The notes under the pieces: generated by a model | What the model saw: the letters and a program-made list of their open reading frames with translations, nothing else | Databases searched by the model: none | What the model was told of the DNA's origin: nothing | In this document: positions 6,720-14,404 of the stretch, piece after piece | Numbering within the stretch: position 1 is the first letter of the stretch | Layout of the letters: each line of letters opens with the position of its first letter | Virus record (IMG/VR): IMGVR_UViG_3300021090_000027 | Span: 1 to 53,283 of that record | Reading direction: 5' to 3' (one strand) | Length of the DNA: 53,283 bases | DNA from: a virus | Position numbers and translations under genes: made by a program

Positions 6720-7210
6720 CGCGCGGGCAGTGCTCTGATCAGATCACCAAGTTCCCGACGATCGATGATCAACCGGTCCGAGATGTAATGAAGAGGAACC
6801 CATGGTGGGTTAACCCCACCATGATGCCGGTACCGGGGAGGCAGCAACCAGTTACGTCGCTGTCTCGCCGACGGATTCACGGTGGGAGTCCGTTGGTTCA
6901 GTTTCCCCCAGTTCATGATCCGCCTAGGGAGGATCCCTGTCTCACCATCGTATTCTTTGAACAGCAAGTCCCCGGCTGTATCCTCGTCCGGGCCTCCTGG
7001 TGTCCATAACAAGCCAGCACTTCTGATATTTGGGTCGGGAATCACGCCCTCGCTGACTCCCAGCTCACAGAGGAGCCCCAGCGGGCAATAACGGAATACT
7101 CCGTCAATCCTCGCGGAGAGGAAACCCTTACCCAACGGGTAAAAATCATCCTCAACAATGTCAGCCCATGAATCACGGACAGCCTTGTCCATGGGCTCAT
7201 GTTTAATCAC
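6716..7210 (-). CDS. Hypothetical phage protein, 'YCPLGLLCEL' family (164 aa)
   Basis: It has the pattern of a conserved but uncharacterised phage/actinobacterial family: a Trp near the N-terminus, a GKGFL motif, then YCPLGLLCELGV, followed by variable loops and a C-terminal helix. It overlaps the whiB-like gene by 8 nt. Function unknown. Confidence 0.7.
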   Translation of the reverse strand: MIKHEPMDKAVRDSWADIVEDDFYPLGKGFLSARIDGVFRYCPLGLLCELGVSEGVIPDPNIRSAGLLWTPGGPDEDTAGDLLFKEYDGETGILPRRIMNWGKLNQRTPTVNPSARQRRNWLLPPRYRHHGGVNPPWVPLHYISDRLIIDRRELGDLIRALPAR

Positions 7211-7673
7211 GGTAGCCTCCTCGTATGTGCACTGGCATGTTTAGAGCCGCGCGGACCGCGTCCCCTTGACTGGTGGGATCAACCAGGACACCGGCGATAA
7301 CCCCTCTAGCGGCTGGCTCCTCGACATGAACATTTATGGTCCCTAAAAGGACCTGGCATTGTTCGAGTACCTCACAACTGCGGCACGCTTCAGCGGCCAC
7401 AGCAACCCGTTTAGCATAATGCGTATTAGCGGCACGCCTAATCAGACGCGGTCTCCCGCGTTCCGTGTTCCCTTCCTGATGAGTGCGTGTACCAAAAAGG
7501 TCAGGGTTTTCCATGCACGGGGTAACATATGGGATAGGTTTAAGATGTCGTACTCTGAAAATTTCAGCGTTCGCTTGAGTGAACGCTGAGTGTATCTCCC
7601 AGGAACCAGACCCACTAACGTAAGCTGTCCTTCCCGGGGCCGAGAGGACCAGACGGCCCGGAATCATTTTCAC
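7203..7673 (-). CDS. WhiB-like iron-sulfur transcription factor
   Basis: This 156-aa protein has four Cys in WhiB spacing: Cys53 (CMENPDLF), Cys97, Cys100 and Cys106 (CRSCEVLEQC). These bind a 4Fe-4S cluster in the family. A modified glycine turn follows (ARGVIAGV for the usual GVWGG), so the contact with the host principal sigma factor may differ. The GTG at 7673 has AAAGGG six nt upstream. Phage WhiB proteins (for example TM4 WhiBTM4) can repress host whiB genes and alter cell division or superinfection. A terminator separates it from the lsr2 group. Confidence 0.85.
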   Translation of the reverse strand: MKMIPGRLVLSAPGRTAYVSGSGSWEIHSAFTQANAEIFRVRHLKPIPYVTPCMENPDLFGTRTHQEGNTERGRPRLIRRAANTHYAKRVAVAAEACRSCEVLEQCQVLLGTINVHVEEPAARGVIAGVLVDPTSQGDAVRAALNMPVHIRGGYRD

Positions 7674-7719
7674 TTATCACCCTTTTCCTGGTTATCACGC
7701 GTGTCTGCATGATAGGAAA

Positions 7720-7756
7720 CAATCCCTACCCTCCCCTCTCATCAGGGTAGGGATTG
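7720..7756 (-). terminator. Terminator after lsr2-like group
   Basis: A 13-bp perfect stem (7720-7732 with 7744-7756) with an 11-nt loop lies just past the stop of 7761-8255 on the minus strand and is followed by GTTTCCT. It separates the lsr2 group from whiB. Confidence 0.75.
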
Positions 7757-7760
7757 CAAC

Positions 7761-8255
7761 CTAACGCCCAGACAGGAGTTCGCGGTTCTTAGCGGACGCC
7801 AGCGGGTACTCTCTCCCATCTGGTACGAACTCACCGGAATCACGGGCATCCCGGTACATCTCAGCCAACACTTCGGGGATGTTCGCTGGGTGGAACTTCA
7901 CCCCTACGGTCTTGGCGAAGGGTCCGATCCCAGGGTAGACCACCCACCGACCGGACCGGTTAAACAACCCATACTGGTGGTCGGGGTTTTCCTGTGGTCC
8001 CTCCTCGAACCGTACTTGTGCCCGCTCTATAGCGGCCTGCCCTTTTGAGGGGACGGCCACGACGGGGGATTGTTCTTCCTCAACAGCATCAAACCACGGG
8101 TTCATGACAGCCCTTAATGCGTCGTAGTTCTCATCTCCTAAATCGAACTTCTGGGTTCGCCCGTCGAAAGCAAGCAGCACACGGTGGTGTGTTGCTTCCA
8201 CTAGTTCGCCCCTGGCGAACGCAATATCATCGACGGTACGTGAAACCTTAGCCAT
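7761..8255 (-). CDS. Lsr2-like protein B
   Basis: The start at 8255 has GGAGGA eight nt upstream; the longer frame to 8285 is unlikely. The first 60 residues follow the Lsr2 dimerisation domain (MAKVSRTVDDI, then a strand with FDGRTQKFDLG and a helix of the LRAVMNPWFD type). The C-terminal 70 residues do not show the clear RGR-type DNA-binding loop of Lsr2, so DNA binding is less certain than for its paralogue at 8573. It may form mixed dimers with that paralogue or with host Lsr2. It is fourth in a coupled group. Confidence 0.75.
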   Translation of the reverse strand: MAKVSRTVDDIAFARGELVEATHHRVLLAFDGRTQKFDLGDENYDALRAVMNPWFDAVEEEQSPVVAVPSKGQAAIERAQVRFEEGPQENPDHQYGLFNRSGRWVVYPGIGPFAKTVGVKFHPANIPEVLAEMYRDARDSGEFVPDGREYPLASAKNRELLSGR

Positions 8256-8403
8256 GGGGTGGGTCCTCCAGTGTGTAGTGGTCAAACAGTTGCTTCGCGA
8301 GCTGCCAAGCCTTAGCGACGGCCCACAACGCGACTATGACAACCGCAATGGGGGGAACCGTGAAAAGGAAAAACAGCATAACGATAATGGCGAATATTTC
8401 CAT
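8248..8403 (-). CDS. Small membrane protein (51 aa)
   Basis: The ATG at 8403 has GAGGAG upstream and overlaps the previous stop (TAATG). There is one long hydrophobic stretch of about 27 residues (from IFAIIVMLFFLF to VIVALWAVA), then a short cytoplasmic-looking tail. The end overlaps the start of lsr2-like B. Function unknown. Confidence 0.7.
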   Translation of the reverse strand: MEIFAIIVMLFFLFTVPPIAVVIVALWAVAKAWQLAKQLFDHYTLEDPPHG

Positions 8404-8576
8404 TATCCGCTCCTCATTTTTTTCCGAATGTAATAGGTTGCTTCCTCGTAGAGGAAGGCTAAAAACATGACTCCGAGAAGCAACCAGCGGAGGACGGTAC
8501 CGATGACAGCGATCACCAAAGGTATACCGAGAACGATAACAATAAAACCGACGAAGAACCCTAGAATGGGGTTCAT
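8403..8576 (-). CDS. Small membrane protein (57 aa)
   Basis: The start overlaps the stop of lsr2-like A by ATGA. There are two hydrophobic segments (LGFFVGFIVIVLGIPLVIAV and LLLGVMFLAFLY) and a basic tail (YYIRKKMRSG). It is coupled on both sides within the lsr2 group. Function unknown. Confidence 0.7.
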   Translation of the reverse strand: MNPILGFFVGFIVIVLGIPLVIAVIGTVLRWLLLGVMFLAFLYEEATYYIRKKMRSG

Positions 8577-9064
8577 GCTTTCGCACGGGTCCGCTGGCGT
8601 GGGGTACGGACCCGCTTCGGTGCTGGGGGTTCCTCGGGCAGGTGAATGATGACTGGTGGGCGCAAATCTTTCCCACCCTCGGCGACAATCCAATCCATAT
8701 CAGCCTCGGTCAGAGTGTCCTGCCTGGCATACATTTCCTGGATCCGGGATTTGATCCTCCCTGTGGGTGCCACAGTGAGGCCCACGAGGCGGGACCAATC
8801 CCTGATCTGCTCCAGCAGATCAGCATGCGCCTTCTTCTCTTCAGGAGTCATCTGAGATGACCCCTTCTTCGCGGGCCGGATCGCTGCGGACAGTGCCGTC
8901 CTCGATTTCTCAATAAACGGTATGAGAACAGCAGCGAAAGCAGCACGGTTGTTCTCCGACAGGTCAATCTCGTACGCTTTACCAGCGAAAGCGAACGACA
9001 CCGTTCCGGCCGCGTCAGTGCCGTCGATGTCGTCGATCAACTGAATCTGGCGTCTCTGTACCAT
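8573..9064 (-). CDS. Lsr2 family nucleoid-associated protein A
   Basis: This is a clear Lsr2 homologue of 163 aa. Residues 8-50 form the dimerisation domain (LIDDIDGTDAAGTVSFAF, AYEIDLSENN). Residues about 86-112 match the C-terminal DNA-binding domain (IRDWSRLVGLTVAPTGRI), where the RGR-like loop (here TGR) contacts the AT-rich minor groove. A further basic tail (KRVRTPRQRTRAKA) follows. Lsr2 silences AT-rich and foreign DNA; phage copies may bind phage DNA or compete with host Lsr2. It heads a four-gene coupled group. Confidence 0.9.
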   Translation of the reverse strand: MVQRRQIQLIDDIDGTDAAGTVSFAFAGKAYEIDLSENNRAAFAAVLIPFIEKSRTALSAAIRPAKKGSSQMTPEEKKAHADLLEQIRDWSRLVGLTVAPTGRIKSRIQEMYARQDTLTEADMDWIVAEGGKDLRPPVIIHLPEEPPAPKRVRTPRQRTRAKA

Positions 9065-9158
9065 TTTCTAGCTCCCTGTGGTAGTCGGCTGGGTCAAGTC
9101 CCTGGATGGTAACCCGTGGGGCACGGCGTGTGACCCACCCATACGGGGGAGCCACCAC
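9015..9158 (-). CDS. Possible small ORF (47 aa)
   Basis: The frame starts at GTG 9158, six bases after the upstream stop, and runs 50 nt into the lsr2 gene. Its middle (VTIQGLDPADYHRELENG) looks protein-like and would fill an otherwise odd 100-nt gap. The ribosome binding site is weak and the overlap long, so this is tentative. Confidence 0.3.
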   Translation of the reverse strand: MVAPPYGWVTRRAPRVTIQGLDPADYHRELENGTETPDSVDRRHRRH

Positions 9159-9164
9159 CGAACC

Positions 9165-9551
9165 CTACGGGGGATCTTCGAGGGTTTCGTAGTCCTCTGG
9201 TGTGGCACGCCTGCTACCAGGCGGCAACTCTGGTACCGGATTTTCGCCCACCACGGGCCAACCAGGTCCGTCCTTAACCAGTGCAAGGGGCGGATTCAGC
9301 GCCCGTGCTGCGGCCTGGTCACCAGCATTCGCGCGGCGCGTCAACCGCGCATACGTGTGAGCGCCACGGGCGCGACCATTAGCCGGTTGGATCGGCTCGG
9401 CCGGATGGTAATTCTTCGGGCGTGGCCCCCCATAGTACAACCACATGCCCATCTGATAAATACCATCAGCGAATTCCTCGCCTCTATCAGTATCCATCCT
9501 AACTTCAGACATGAGTTGTTCTATTTCTTCATTAGTGCGGCGAGTAAACAC
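9165..9551 (-). CDS. Hypothetical protein (128 aa)
   Basis: GTG start with AGAGGGG six nt upstream, overlapping the previous stop by one base. The N-terminal half is helical with aromatic residues (YQMGMWLYYGGPRP), the C-terminal half Pro/Ala-rich. Function unknown. Confidence 0.65.
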   Translation of the reverse strand: MFTRRTNEEIEQLMSEVRMDTDRGEEFADGIYQMGMWLYYGGPRPKNYHPAEPIQPANGRARGAHTYARLTRRANAGDQAAARALNPPLALVKDGPGWPVVGENPVPELPPGSRRATPEDYETLEDPP

Positions 9552-9673
9552 TAATCACCCCTCTTGAAAAACTTGACCAGGACGCGGATAGCTTTACGCA
9601 TGAGAAGCCATGCGCCACCGTAAACGATGATACCGATGATGATGGTCAGTAGACCATCGATGAGGAATGCCAT
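9551..9673 (-). CDS. Small membrane protein (40 aa)
   Basis: The short ORF has an N-terminal hydrophobic helix (LLTIIIGIIVYGGAWLLM) and a basic C-terminal end (KAIRVLVKFFKRGD), an arrangement of an inner-membrane micro-protein. Its stop overlaps the next GTG start. Upstream GAAAGGGG is a little distant. Function unknown. Confidence 0.55.
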   Translation of the reverse strand: MAFLIDGLLTIIIGIIVYGGAWLLMRKAIRVLVKFFKRGD

Positions 9674-9729
9674 TAGTCGGTCGTGCCCCTTTCAGTGGTT
9701 GGTTTCATTGCTCTGCGCAACGACGGAAA

Positions 9730-9751
9730 CGCTCACACTTTCGGGTGAGCG
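9730..9751 (-). terminator. Weak hairpin terminator
   Basis: A 7-bp stem (9730-9736 with 9745-9751) followed on the minus strand by TTTCC lies just past the stop of gene 9773-10039. Confidence 0.45.
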
Positions 9752-9772
9752 CAACCGACATCATTCAACAGA

Positions 9773-10039
9773 TCATCCTACCTGCCTGACATCCACGCTA
9801 GAGATATGCGCACCGGGGCAACTTGCCCGCATGATCAGGAGCGCTCTTTCGTTAGACATCTCGGCACTAGTAATAGTGCTGGAGTTGTTGTGTGTCGGAC
9901 AATCCACATCAACATGTGCCGAGAACGGCCTTTCGATCCGCGTCTGATCGAGTATTACCTTCGGATCGAAGCCTGCCACTTGTTCAGTGGTTGGCAGCCG
10001 GTCAAAAAATGCGCTGATTCGTACGACTCCCATCGCCAT
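9773..10039 (-). CDS. Hypothetical protein (88 aa)
   Basis: The ATG at 10039 has GAAGGG six nt upstream. The sequence is beta-rich with a Ser/Thr stretch (HNNSSTITSAEMS) and ends in a V/D-rich strand. It lies 3 nt after the upstream gene. No family recognised. Confidence 0.6.
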   Translation of the reverse strand: MAMGVVRISAFFDRLPTTEQVAGFDPKVILDQTRIERPFSAHVDVDCPTHNNSSTITSAEMSNERALLIMRASCPGAHISSVDVRQVG

Positions 10040-10042
10040 TAC

Positions 10043-10522
10043 TTACCCTTCCTCTCCTGTTGCTTCGGCAATGATACGTGCCTGATCAGCCCGAAACGGA
10101 GGGTTGCGCACGTCCCGCAACGTCTCCAGCTCCACCAAAAGCTCTTGAACCGCCGTCTTCAGTGCCTCATCCCCACGATAGCGGTAGAACCCTGCAAGAG
10201 CCCGAATAGACTGCGGTGAACACTCGTCCGCCAGGGCACCCATACGGGCCTTACGGGCCCGCTCAGCAGCATCCAACGCCGCTGTAGCCGCTGTGATCCG
10301 ATCCCAAGCGGTCCGCTTGTTGTAACACCCATGCAACGACAGACCATCAGGTGCTTCCCGTTGACCTTCCGCGTTAAGGAACATCACCTTGACAGTGCTT
10401 CCCATGTCCGCTGCCTCCCATCCGAGTAAGACACCTTCTGGAATGATGCCCGCTGCCCTAGCGGCACGCTGAAAACCAGCAATAGCATTGCTGACATCCT
10501 GCGACGTAATATGTTTACCCAT
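10043..10522 (-). CDS. Hypothetical helical protein (159 aa)
   Basis: Strong ribosome binding site (GGGGAGAG) before the ATG. The protein is mostly alpha-helical, with an Ala/Arg-rich central region (AALDAAERARKARMGALA) likely to form a coiled coil and an acidic C-terminus. Function unknown. Confidence 0.7.
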   Translation of the reverse strand: MGKHITSQDVSNAIAGFQRAARAAGIIPEGVLLGWEAADMGSTVKVMFLNAEGQREAPDGLSLHGCYNKRTAWDRITAATAALDAAERARKARMGALADECSPQSIRALAGFYRYRGDEALKTAVQELLVELETLRDVRNPPFRADQARIIAEATGEEG

Positions 10523-10570
10523 CCCTACACTCTCCCCTTTTTACTTGTTGAGTCCTGATTAACTCCGGCA

Positions 10571-10602
10571 AAGCAGAACAACTAATAAAAGTTGTTCTGC
10601 TT
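10571..10602 (-). terminator. Hairpin, probable terminator
   Basis: A perfect 13-bp stem (10571-10583 with 10590-10602) with a 6-nt loop lies just past the stop of gene 10615-10785. The downstream tract is not T-rich, so termination may be partial. Confidence 0.5.
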
Positions 10603-10614
10603 CACTGCAAACAA

Positions 10615-10785
10615 TCAGAGCTTGAACGCCGATGTTTCCGTGACAATCCGATCCGACCGGCGGATAGCCGGACGCCTACCCTCCAATGCTAGGGCACGCA
10701 ACTGGTTGTAATAGTCGTCCGCCTGTTCCAGTTCACCATCGGCCAGAGCAACCAGGAATAGGCGGAGTAACCGGTCCGGGGTCAT
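10615..10785 (-). CDS. Hypothetical protein (56 aa)
   Basis: The ATG at 10785 overlaps the upstream stop (ATGA). The 56-aa product is helical and acidic in the first half (LEQADDYYNQLRALALEG) and Arg-rich in the second. It was recovered by reading the minus strand directly. Function unknown. Confidence 0.65.
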   Translation of the reverse strand: MTPDRLLRLFLVALADGELEQADDYYNQLRALALEGRRPAIRRSDRIVTETSAFKL

Positions 10786-11177
10786 GCGCAGTCACAATCA
10801 GCGGCGTCACGATCGCAGCAGGGGACCTTGACCGGACCGAACACCTGTTCCGCTTCATCGACAGGCTTCAGTAACTCCTGAATTTCCGCCATGTTCGCGT
10901 TCAACGCGTACGCACCTTCGAGGTGATCCGCTGACATATCAATCGGCAAACCTGCCTCGTACCGCCGGTAATACGTCTTGTAACCCTCCCATACACGGGT
11001 GGGGTACCGTTCGGTCAACTCAGCAATCAGAGCGGCGAAACCCTGAGCGTGCATCACGCTCTGATTCACTAACGGATTCGCTTCTTGCGCGCCGAACATG
11101 TAAAACATGGCACGGTCGTAACTCTCGGATCCGAGAGACGCCCACGCATGATAAAGGCGCGGTGAGTACTTGACCAT
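10782..11177 (-). CDS. Hypothetical protein with C-terminal Cys cluster (131 aa)
   Basis: The start at 11177 has AAAGGGGAGA upstream; the longer frame to 11327 runs through an intergenic hairpin and is rejected. The protein is mainly helical and ends in a Cys-rich tail (PCCDRDAADCDCA) that could bind metal. Function unknown. Confidence 0.7.
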   Translation of the reverse strand: MVKYSPRLYHAWASLGSESYDRAMFYMFGAQEANPLVNQSVMHAQGFAALIAELTERYPTRVWEGYKTYYRRYEAGLPIDMSADHLEGAYALNANMAEIQELLKPVDEAEQVFGPVKVPCCDRDAADCDCA

Positions 11178-11240
11178 AATATTTCTCCCCTTTTTAATTC
11201 GTGGTTGATCGTCAATCCGGTTGATCGACTTAAGCCAACG

Positions 11241-11262
11241 TTCCGGGCCCTGAAGCCCGGAA
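11241..11262 (-). other. Intergenic hairpin upstream of 10782-11177
   Basis: An 8-bp GC-rich stem (11241-11248 with 11255-11262) with a 6-nt loop sits in the gap between gene 11297-11587 and gene 10782-11177. It could be a terminator without a U-run or a transcript-stabilising element. Confidence 0.45.
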
Positions 11263-11296
11263 GATGACTTGAACCGGTCAACCCCTGTGAGCCGTT

Positions 11297-11587
11297 CTAC
11301 GGCTCGAACACAGCCACCGTGTAGCACTGCCCTAGGTGAGTGTCCGTTGGACCGTCCACGTGGACGCTACCCACGTCCCTAGGGTCACCATGCATGAACG
11401 TGTGAGCGTCAACGTAGCGGGCATCAACCGCTTCCTTATCATGGTCAAGGTCGTATTCCCCCGTCCAATCCGAGTCAAGCTCACCCACAAGATACGCCCA
11501 AGCCTCGGGGATGGTATCGAACACTGGCGGGTCATCATCCATCGGCAAATACCCGGGCTGATTGACGGTCGCAAGATATTGGGTCAT
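11297..11587 (-). CDS. Hypothetical protein (96 aa)
   Basis: The start at 11587 follows GAGGAGAAA. The sequence is acidic with repeated D/H (WTGEYDLDHDKEAVDA) and ends in a hydrophobic strand (CYTVAVFEP). Function unknown. Confidence 0.65.
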   Translation of the reverse strand: MTQYLATVNQPGYLPMDDDPPVFDTIPEAWAYLVGELDSDWTGEYDLDHDKEAVDARYVDAHTFMHGDPRDVGSVHVDGPTDTHLGQCYTVAVFEP

Positions 11588-11604
11588 GACTCTTTTCTCC
11601 TCTA

Positions 11605-12294
11605 TCAGGAATTGTTGCTTGGGTGCCAATCCCAGACCCGAACAGTCCGGGTCTCGGTTGTCCGCTCACGCGATAACCCGCCCGATGGCGTGATATCACG
11701 CACCCATGTCATTGTCTCATTGGTTGATCGCAGCTCAGAGAATGACGTGTGAATCGTGCCCGGACCATGCCCCGACCACGGATGCCCCTCGCGTCCACCG
11801 AACATGATCCGACCCCCGTAAGGGTGAGCATCGGGAATCATGTCGATGAATCCCAGTGAACCAACAGGCGCTGAATGATTGGCCCACCCCCATGGGGACG
11901 CGATACGCACGACGTCACCAGCAACCGGTAGTGGCGTGTGTGTTCCGTCCGGTTCATAGAGTCCGACACGCTCACCCTTGAGGTAGTGCTCAAGGTGCCA
12001 TTCAATCGTGCTCGCGGCCATGCCGGATGGGGCATTGCTTGACTTGATAAACTCTTCTGCTACCTCTCTCCGTTCCTCGGGCAGAGACAAGTCGTATCCG
12101 CGACTGGTACCGAACTCAGCAACAATCTTCGGGTGATACCTCATGACTTTTTCCCCTTCATTCTCTGGCTTGACTAGCCAGGCCATTACGCCGAACGTCT
12201 CATTTCCGTCTGTTACTATCCACATTTCACCCGCTAGGGTCTGGTGGCCGGTACTTACAACGTCATAGACGTTGCCACATGACCGAACTTTCAT
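11605..12294 (-). CDS. Hypothetical protein with SH3/KOW-like C-terminal region (229 aa)
   Basis: The full frame has two plausible starts. ATG 12294 has a moderate site (AAGG, 10 nt). The internal ATG 12144 (179 aa) has the block's standard strong site (GAAGGGGAAA). Residues 120-200 have alternating glycine and beta strands (VAGDVVRIASPWGW, SLGFIDMIP) like an SH3-type barrel. Two products from one frame are possible. Function unknown. Confidence 0.6.
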   Translation of the reverse strand: MKVRSCGNVYDVVSTGHQTLAGEMWIVTDGNETFGVMAWLVKPENEGEKVMRYHPKIVAEFGTSRGYDLSLPEERREVAEEFIKSSNAPSGMAASTIEWHLEHYLKGERVGLYEPDGTHTPLPVAGDVVRIASPWGWANHSAPVGSLGFIDMIPDAHPYGGRIMFGGREGHPWSGHGPGTIHTSFSELRSTNETMTWVRDITPSGGLSRERTTETRTVRVWDWHPSNNS

Positions 12295-12306
12295 AATTCT
12301 TTTGCC

Positions 12307-12576
12307 TTATCGCTTGTAGGGCTTGACCGAGTACACGCGTGCCGACGTGTCGGCATCATCGACAAGCACACGGTCCGTTGTCCGCTCATCCGCCGGTAGG
12401 TACTCCGTCCACAAGTACCGGTAACCCGCGTACCGGTCAGTGTCATGTAGCACACCTTCGATTACCTGTGCCAGAGCTAAACGTGTTTCCCTGTCGGCCG
12501 GACAATTGGCCCGTGACGCCGCGATCATCCTGTTAACCCTGTCAACAAGATCAGACACCTGCACATTCTTAAGCAT
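12307..12576 (-). CDS. Hypothetical protein (89 aa)
   Basis: The start at 12576 has a very strong purine tract upstream (AGGGGAAAGGAAGGAAAGG). The longer frame to 12678 runs through two hairpins and is rejected. The N-terminal half is helical (VSDLVDRVNRMIAASRANC), the C-terminal half carries many charged residues. Function unknown. Confidence 0.65.
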   Translation of the reverse strand: MLKNVQVSDLVDRVNRMIAASRANCPADRETRLALAQVIEGVLHDTDRYAGYRYLWTEYLPADERTTDRVLVDDADTSARVYSVKPYKR

Positions 12577-12605
12577 AACCTTTCCTTCCTTTCCCCTGAT
12601 AAATA

Positions 12606-12647
12606 GAGTGACCTGTTCACTCTCCAAACCACACACATTGTGTGTGG
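12606..12647 (-). other. Two adjacent hairpins in an intergenic gap
   Basis: Two perfect stem-loops, 12606-12622 (6-bp stem, 5-nt loop) and 12629-12647 (8-bp stem, 3-nt loop), fill the gap between gene 12666-13004 and the start region of 12307-12576. No clear U-run is present on either side. Confidence 0.55.
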
Positions 12648-12665
12648 CAAGGGCAACGAACAACG

Positions 12666-13004
12666 TCAACGCCACCACGTGTAAGCGTGGCGTGTCCCGT
12701 GCAACCGGTTACCGCACCCATCACACGATGACTGCGAGAACTCACGTTCCTCACAGTCACAATCGAACGCCTCAGCGTTCTCATCAAAACCCTCATGCTC
12801 CGGATTCTTCTCACACTCATGATTCTCCATGAACCTGCCGTGAGTAACATCGATTCCTTTCATGCGCGACCACAGACCATCGGCCGCACGCTCATTCGCG
12901 CTGTGATCTTCACAGCACTCACCGTTCTCCCGAGAGAGCATGCAACAATCACATACCCATATTTCTCCCTGCGGTTGAGTACGCTTAACAAGGTTCACTC
13001 TCAT
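12666..13004 (-). CDS. Cys-rich protein, 'CDCCML..NGEC' family (112 aa)
   Basis: The ATG at 13004 overlaps the upstream stop. The N-terminal region has WVCDCCMLSRENGECC, a motif seen in uncharacterised actinophage proteins. The second half has further Cys pairs (FDCDCEE, CDGCG) suggesting two metal sites. It is also rich in E and H. Function unknown. Confidence 0.7.
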   Translation of the reverse strand: MRVNLVKRTQPQGEIWVCDCCMLSRENGECCEDHSANERAADGLWSRMKGIDVTHGRFMENHECEKNPEHEGFDENAEAFDCDCEEREFSQSSCDGCGNRLHGTRHAYTWWR

Positions 13005-13258
13005 CACACTTTCCCCTTAATGCTCGCATCATGAATCAGAGTCACCGCAGAATGCAACGACTCACGCTTACCAGTAGCAATCCCACGGTAAAAACCACGG
13101 GTAAAAGATCCACGCAACGTGTCCGTTGCGTACATGCCTAATCCGGCCCACAGGACACCATGACAGACTTCCTCGCTGATGCGTCCATCGGCCATAGCGC
13201 GGCCGATGAACTCACCAGCATACGAGGCTTGTAGATTAGCGGGCGGAGGACCCGCCAT
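13004..13258 (-). CDS. Hypothetical protein (84 aa)
   Basis: The ATG at 13258 overlaps the upstream stop (TGATG). The sequence has small-residue-rich segments (GEFIGRAMADGRIS, VLWAGLGMYATDTLRG), a pattern of packed helices. Function unknown. Confidence 0.65.
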   Translation of the reverse strand: MAGPPPANLQASYAGEFIGRAMADGRISEEVCHGVLWAGLGMYATDTLRGSFTRGFYRGIATGKRESLHSAVTLIHDASIKGKV

Positions 13259-13713
13259 CACGTAGTCAACCGCCAAGCAACAGCCCAGCCATCGGGGCCC
13301 TCCTCGCAGGACTCATCACATTCCTCATTGCACGAATGGTGGGACTCTATGACCACGTAATACCCGGGAGTCTCGAGTATTTCATCGGCCAACCTGCCAC
13401 CGACGAACTCTGAATCATGCATGATGTGCCCACCACCCATCTGGAATGACTCACCCATCAGAGTCCACGGAACCGCGCCGAGGTAATTCGCTAGTTCGCC
13501 ATCGTTCAACTCTGGCACCCACATATCAGAATGGAGAGTGCCGTTAGCTAGTCTCCATTCTGTAAGGTCATCGCTCACGCTTCCGTCAGCGTGAACCTCA
13601 ATAATGTGATCCCATTCCATGATGTCATGCAGAGTGCGAACACCCGAACCCCCCACAAGGAACGCACGATCACCATAATGATCATGCCCTGGCATTCTCG
13701 TATATTTAGACAT
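13258..13713 (-). CDS. Hypothetical protein with Cys pairs (151 aa)
   Basis: The start at 13713 follows AAGGGGAAAGG; the frame to 13758 is a non-coding extension. The C-terminal part has C-x3-C-x3-C (SCNEECDESCEEG). The middle is acidic with Met/Gly stretches. Function unknown. Confidence 0.65.
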   Translation of the reverse strand: MSKYTRMPGHDHYGDRAFLVGGSGVRTLHDIMEWDHIIEVHADGSVSDDLTEWRLANGTLHSDMWVPELNDGELANYLGAVPWTLMGESFQMGGGHIMHDSEFVGGRLADEILETPGYYVVIESHHSCNEECDESCEEGPDGWAVAWRLTT

Positions 13714-13751
13714 TACCTTTCCCCTTCCTACGGTGAACCATTCACCATTAC

Positions 13752-13788
13752 CGTGCACCCCGTACCCTTAGAGGGTACGCAATGCACG
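13752..13788 (-). other. Two-part hairpin
   Basis: An inner 8-bp stem (13761-13768 with 13772-13779, 3-nt loop) is nested in an outer 6-bp stem (13752-13757 with 13783-13788). It lies between the 20-aa ORF and gene 13258-13713. Confidence 0.55.
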
Positions 13789-13803
13789 ATAAAAGAGACA
13801 CGT

Positions 13804-13866
13804 TCACAAGCCGCTACACGCGTCATAGATGACGAATACCAGAATCGCTATCATGATCCATGTCAT
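13804..13866 (-). CDS. Very small membrane peptide (20 aa)
   Basis: The ATG at 13866 overlaps the upstream stop (ATGA); the frame ends at TGA 13804. The peptide is one hydrophobic helix (WIMIAILVFVIY) with a Cys near its end. It resembles the other micro-membrane ORFs of this genome (204-275, 9551-9673) in layout, not sequence. Tentative because of its size. Confidence 0.4.
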   Translation of the reverse strand: MTWIMIAILVFVIYDACSGL

Positions 13867-14324
13867 CGGACACTCTCCCCACACGCTGGCTTCACACTGT
13901 ACCCACACTCACACGCCGCCACATTAAAACCAGTCAACGGGCCAGACACATAACCAACACCAACCGGTGAATCCGTGTCACACTCCTTACACAAATAACC
14001 CGTGACATTATGAGCGAAGAAATGATCATCCTCCCGCATCTGTTCCATGACATAAGCAATGGACTCACCCGACTCGATCACGGATCGGATGATCTGATCA
14101 GCATGAACCGGCCCATACAAGTGGCCGAGAACCGATTTCTCGGCCTGTTCGATGTGGTGGTACACCGTACCGGGCATCGGCCCGGAATCGTGCACGTTCA
14201 CCATGTCGCGCATGACATCCAACGTGTTCGCTAACGTCCACATTTCCTTGAACGTCATCTTGTAGTCCGGGCGGAAACGTTGCTCGTTATACGTAACGAG
14301 CGCTTCCGTATAACTACTAGACAT
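13863..14324 (-). CDS. Hypothetical protein with C-terminal zinc ribbon (153 aa)
   Basis: The start at 14324 has GGGGAGAGAAC upstream; the frame to 14396 is rejected for lack of a site. The body is helical. The C-terminus has CKECDTDS and, about 25 residues on, CECG with a late Cys, consistent with a zinc ribbon. Function unknown. Confidence 0.7.
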   Translation of the reverse strand: MSSSYTEALVTYNEQRFRPDYKMTFKEMWTLANTLDVMRDMVNVHDSGPMPGTVYHHIEQAEKSVLGHLYGPVHADQIIRSVIESGESIAYVMEQMREDDHFFAHNVTGYLCKECDTDSPVGVGYVSGPLTGFNVAACECGYSVKPACGESVR

Positions 14325-14404
14325 GTTCTCTCCCCTGGTTGGGTCACCCTGGTTGAGTAACTCATTGACTCCGCACTCATAAGGAATGCAGAGCAATCAA
14401 CCAC

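Noticed and set aside
9068-9286. Minus ORF of 72 aa
   Set aside because: Overlaps 9165-9551 in another frame by 122 nt and lacks a good start; the alternative at 9015-9158 is more protein-like.
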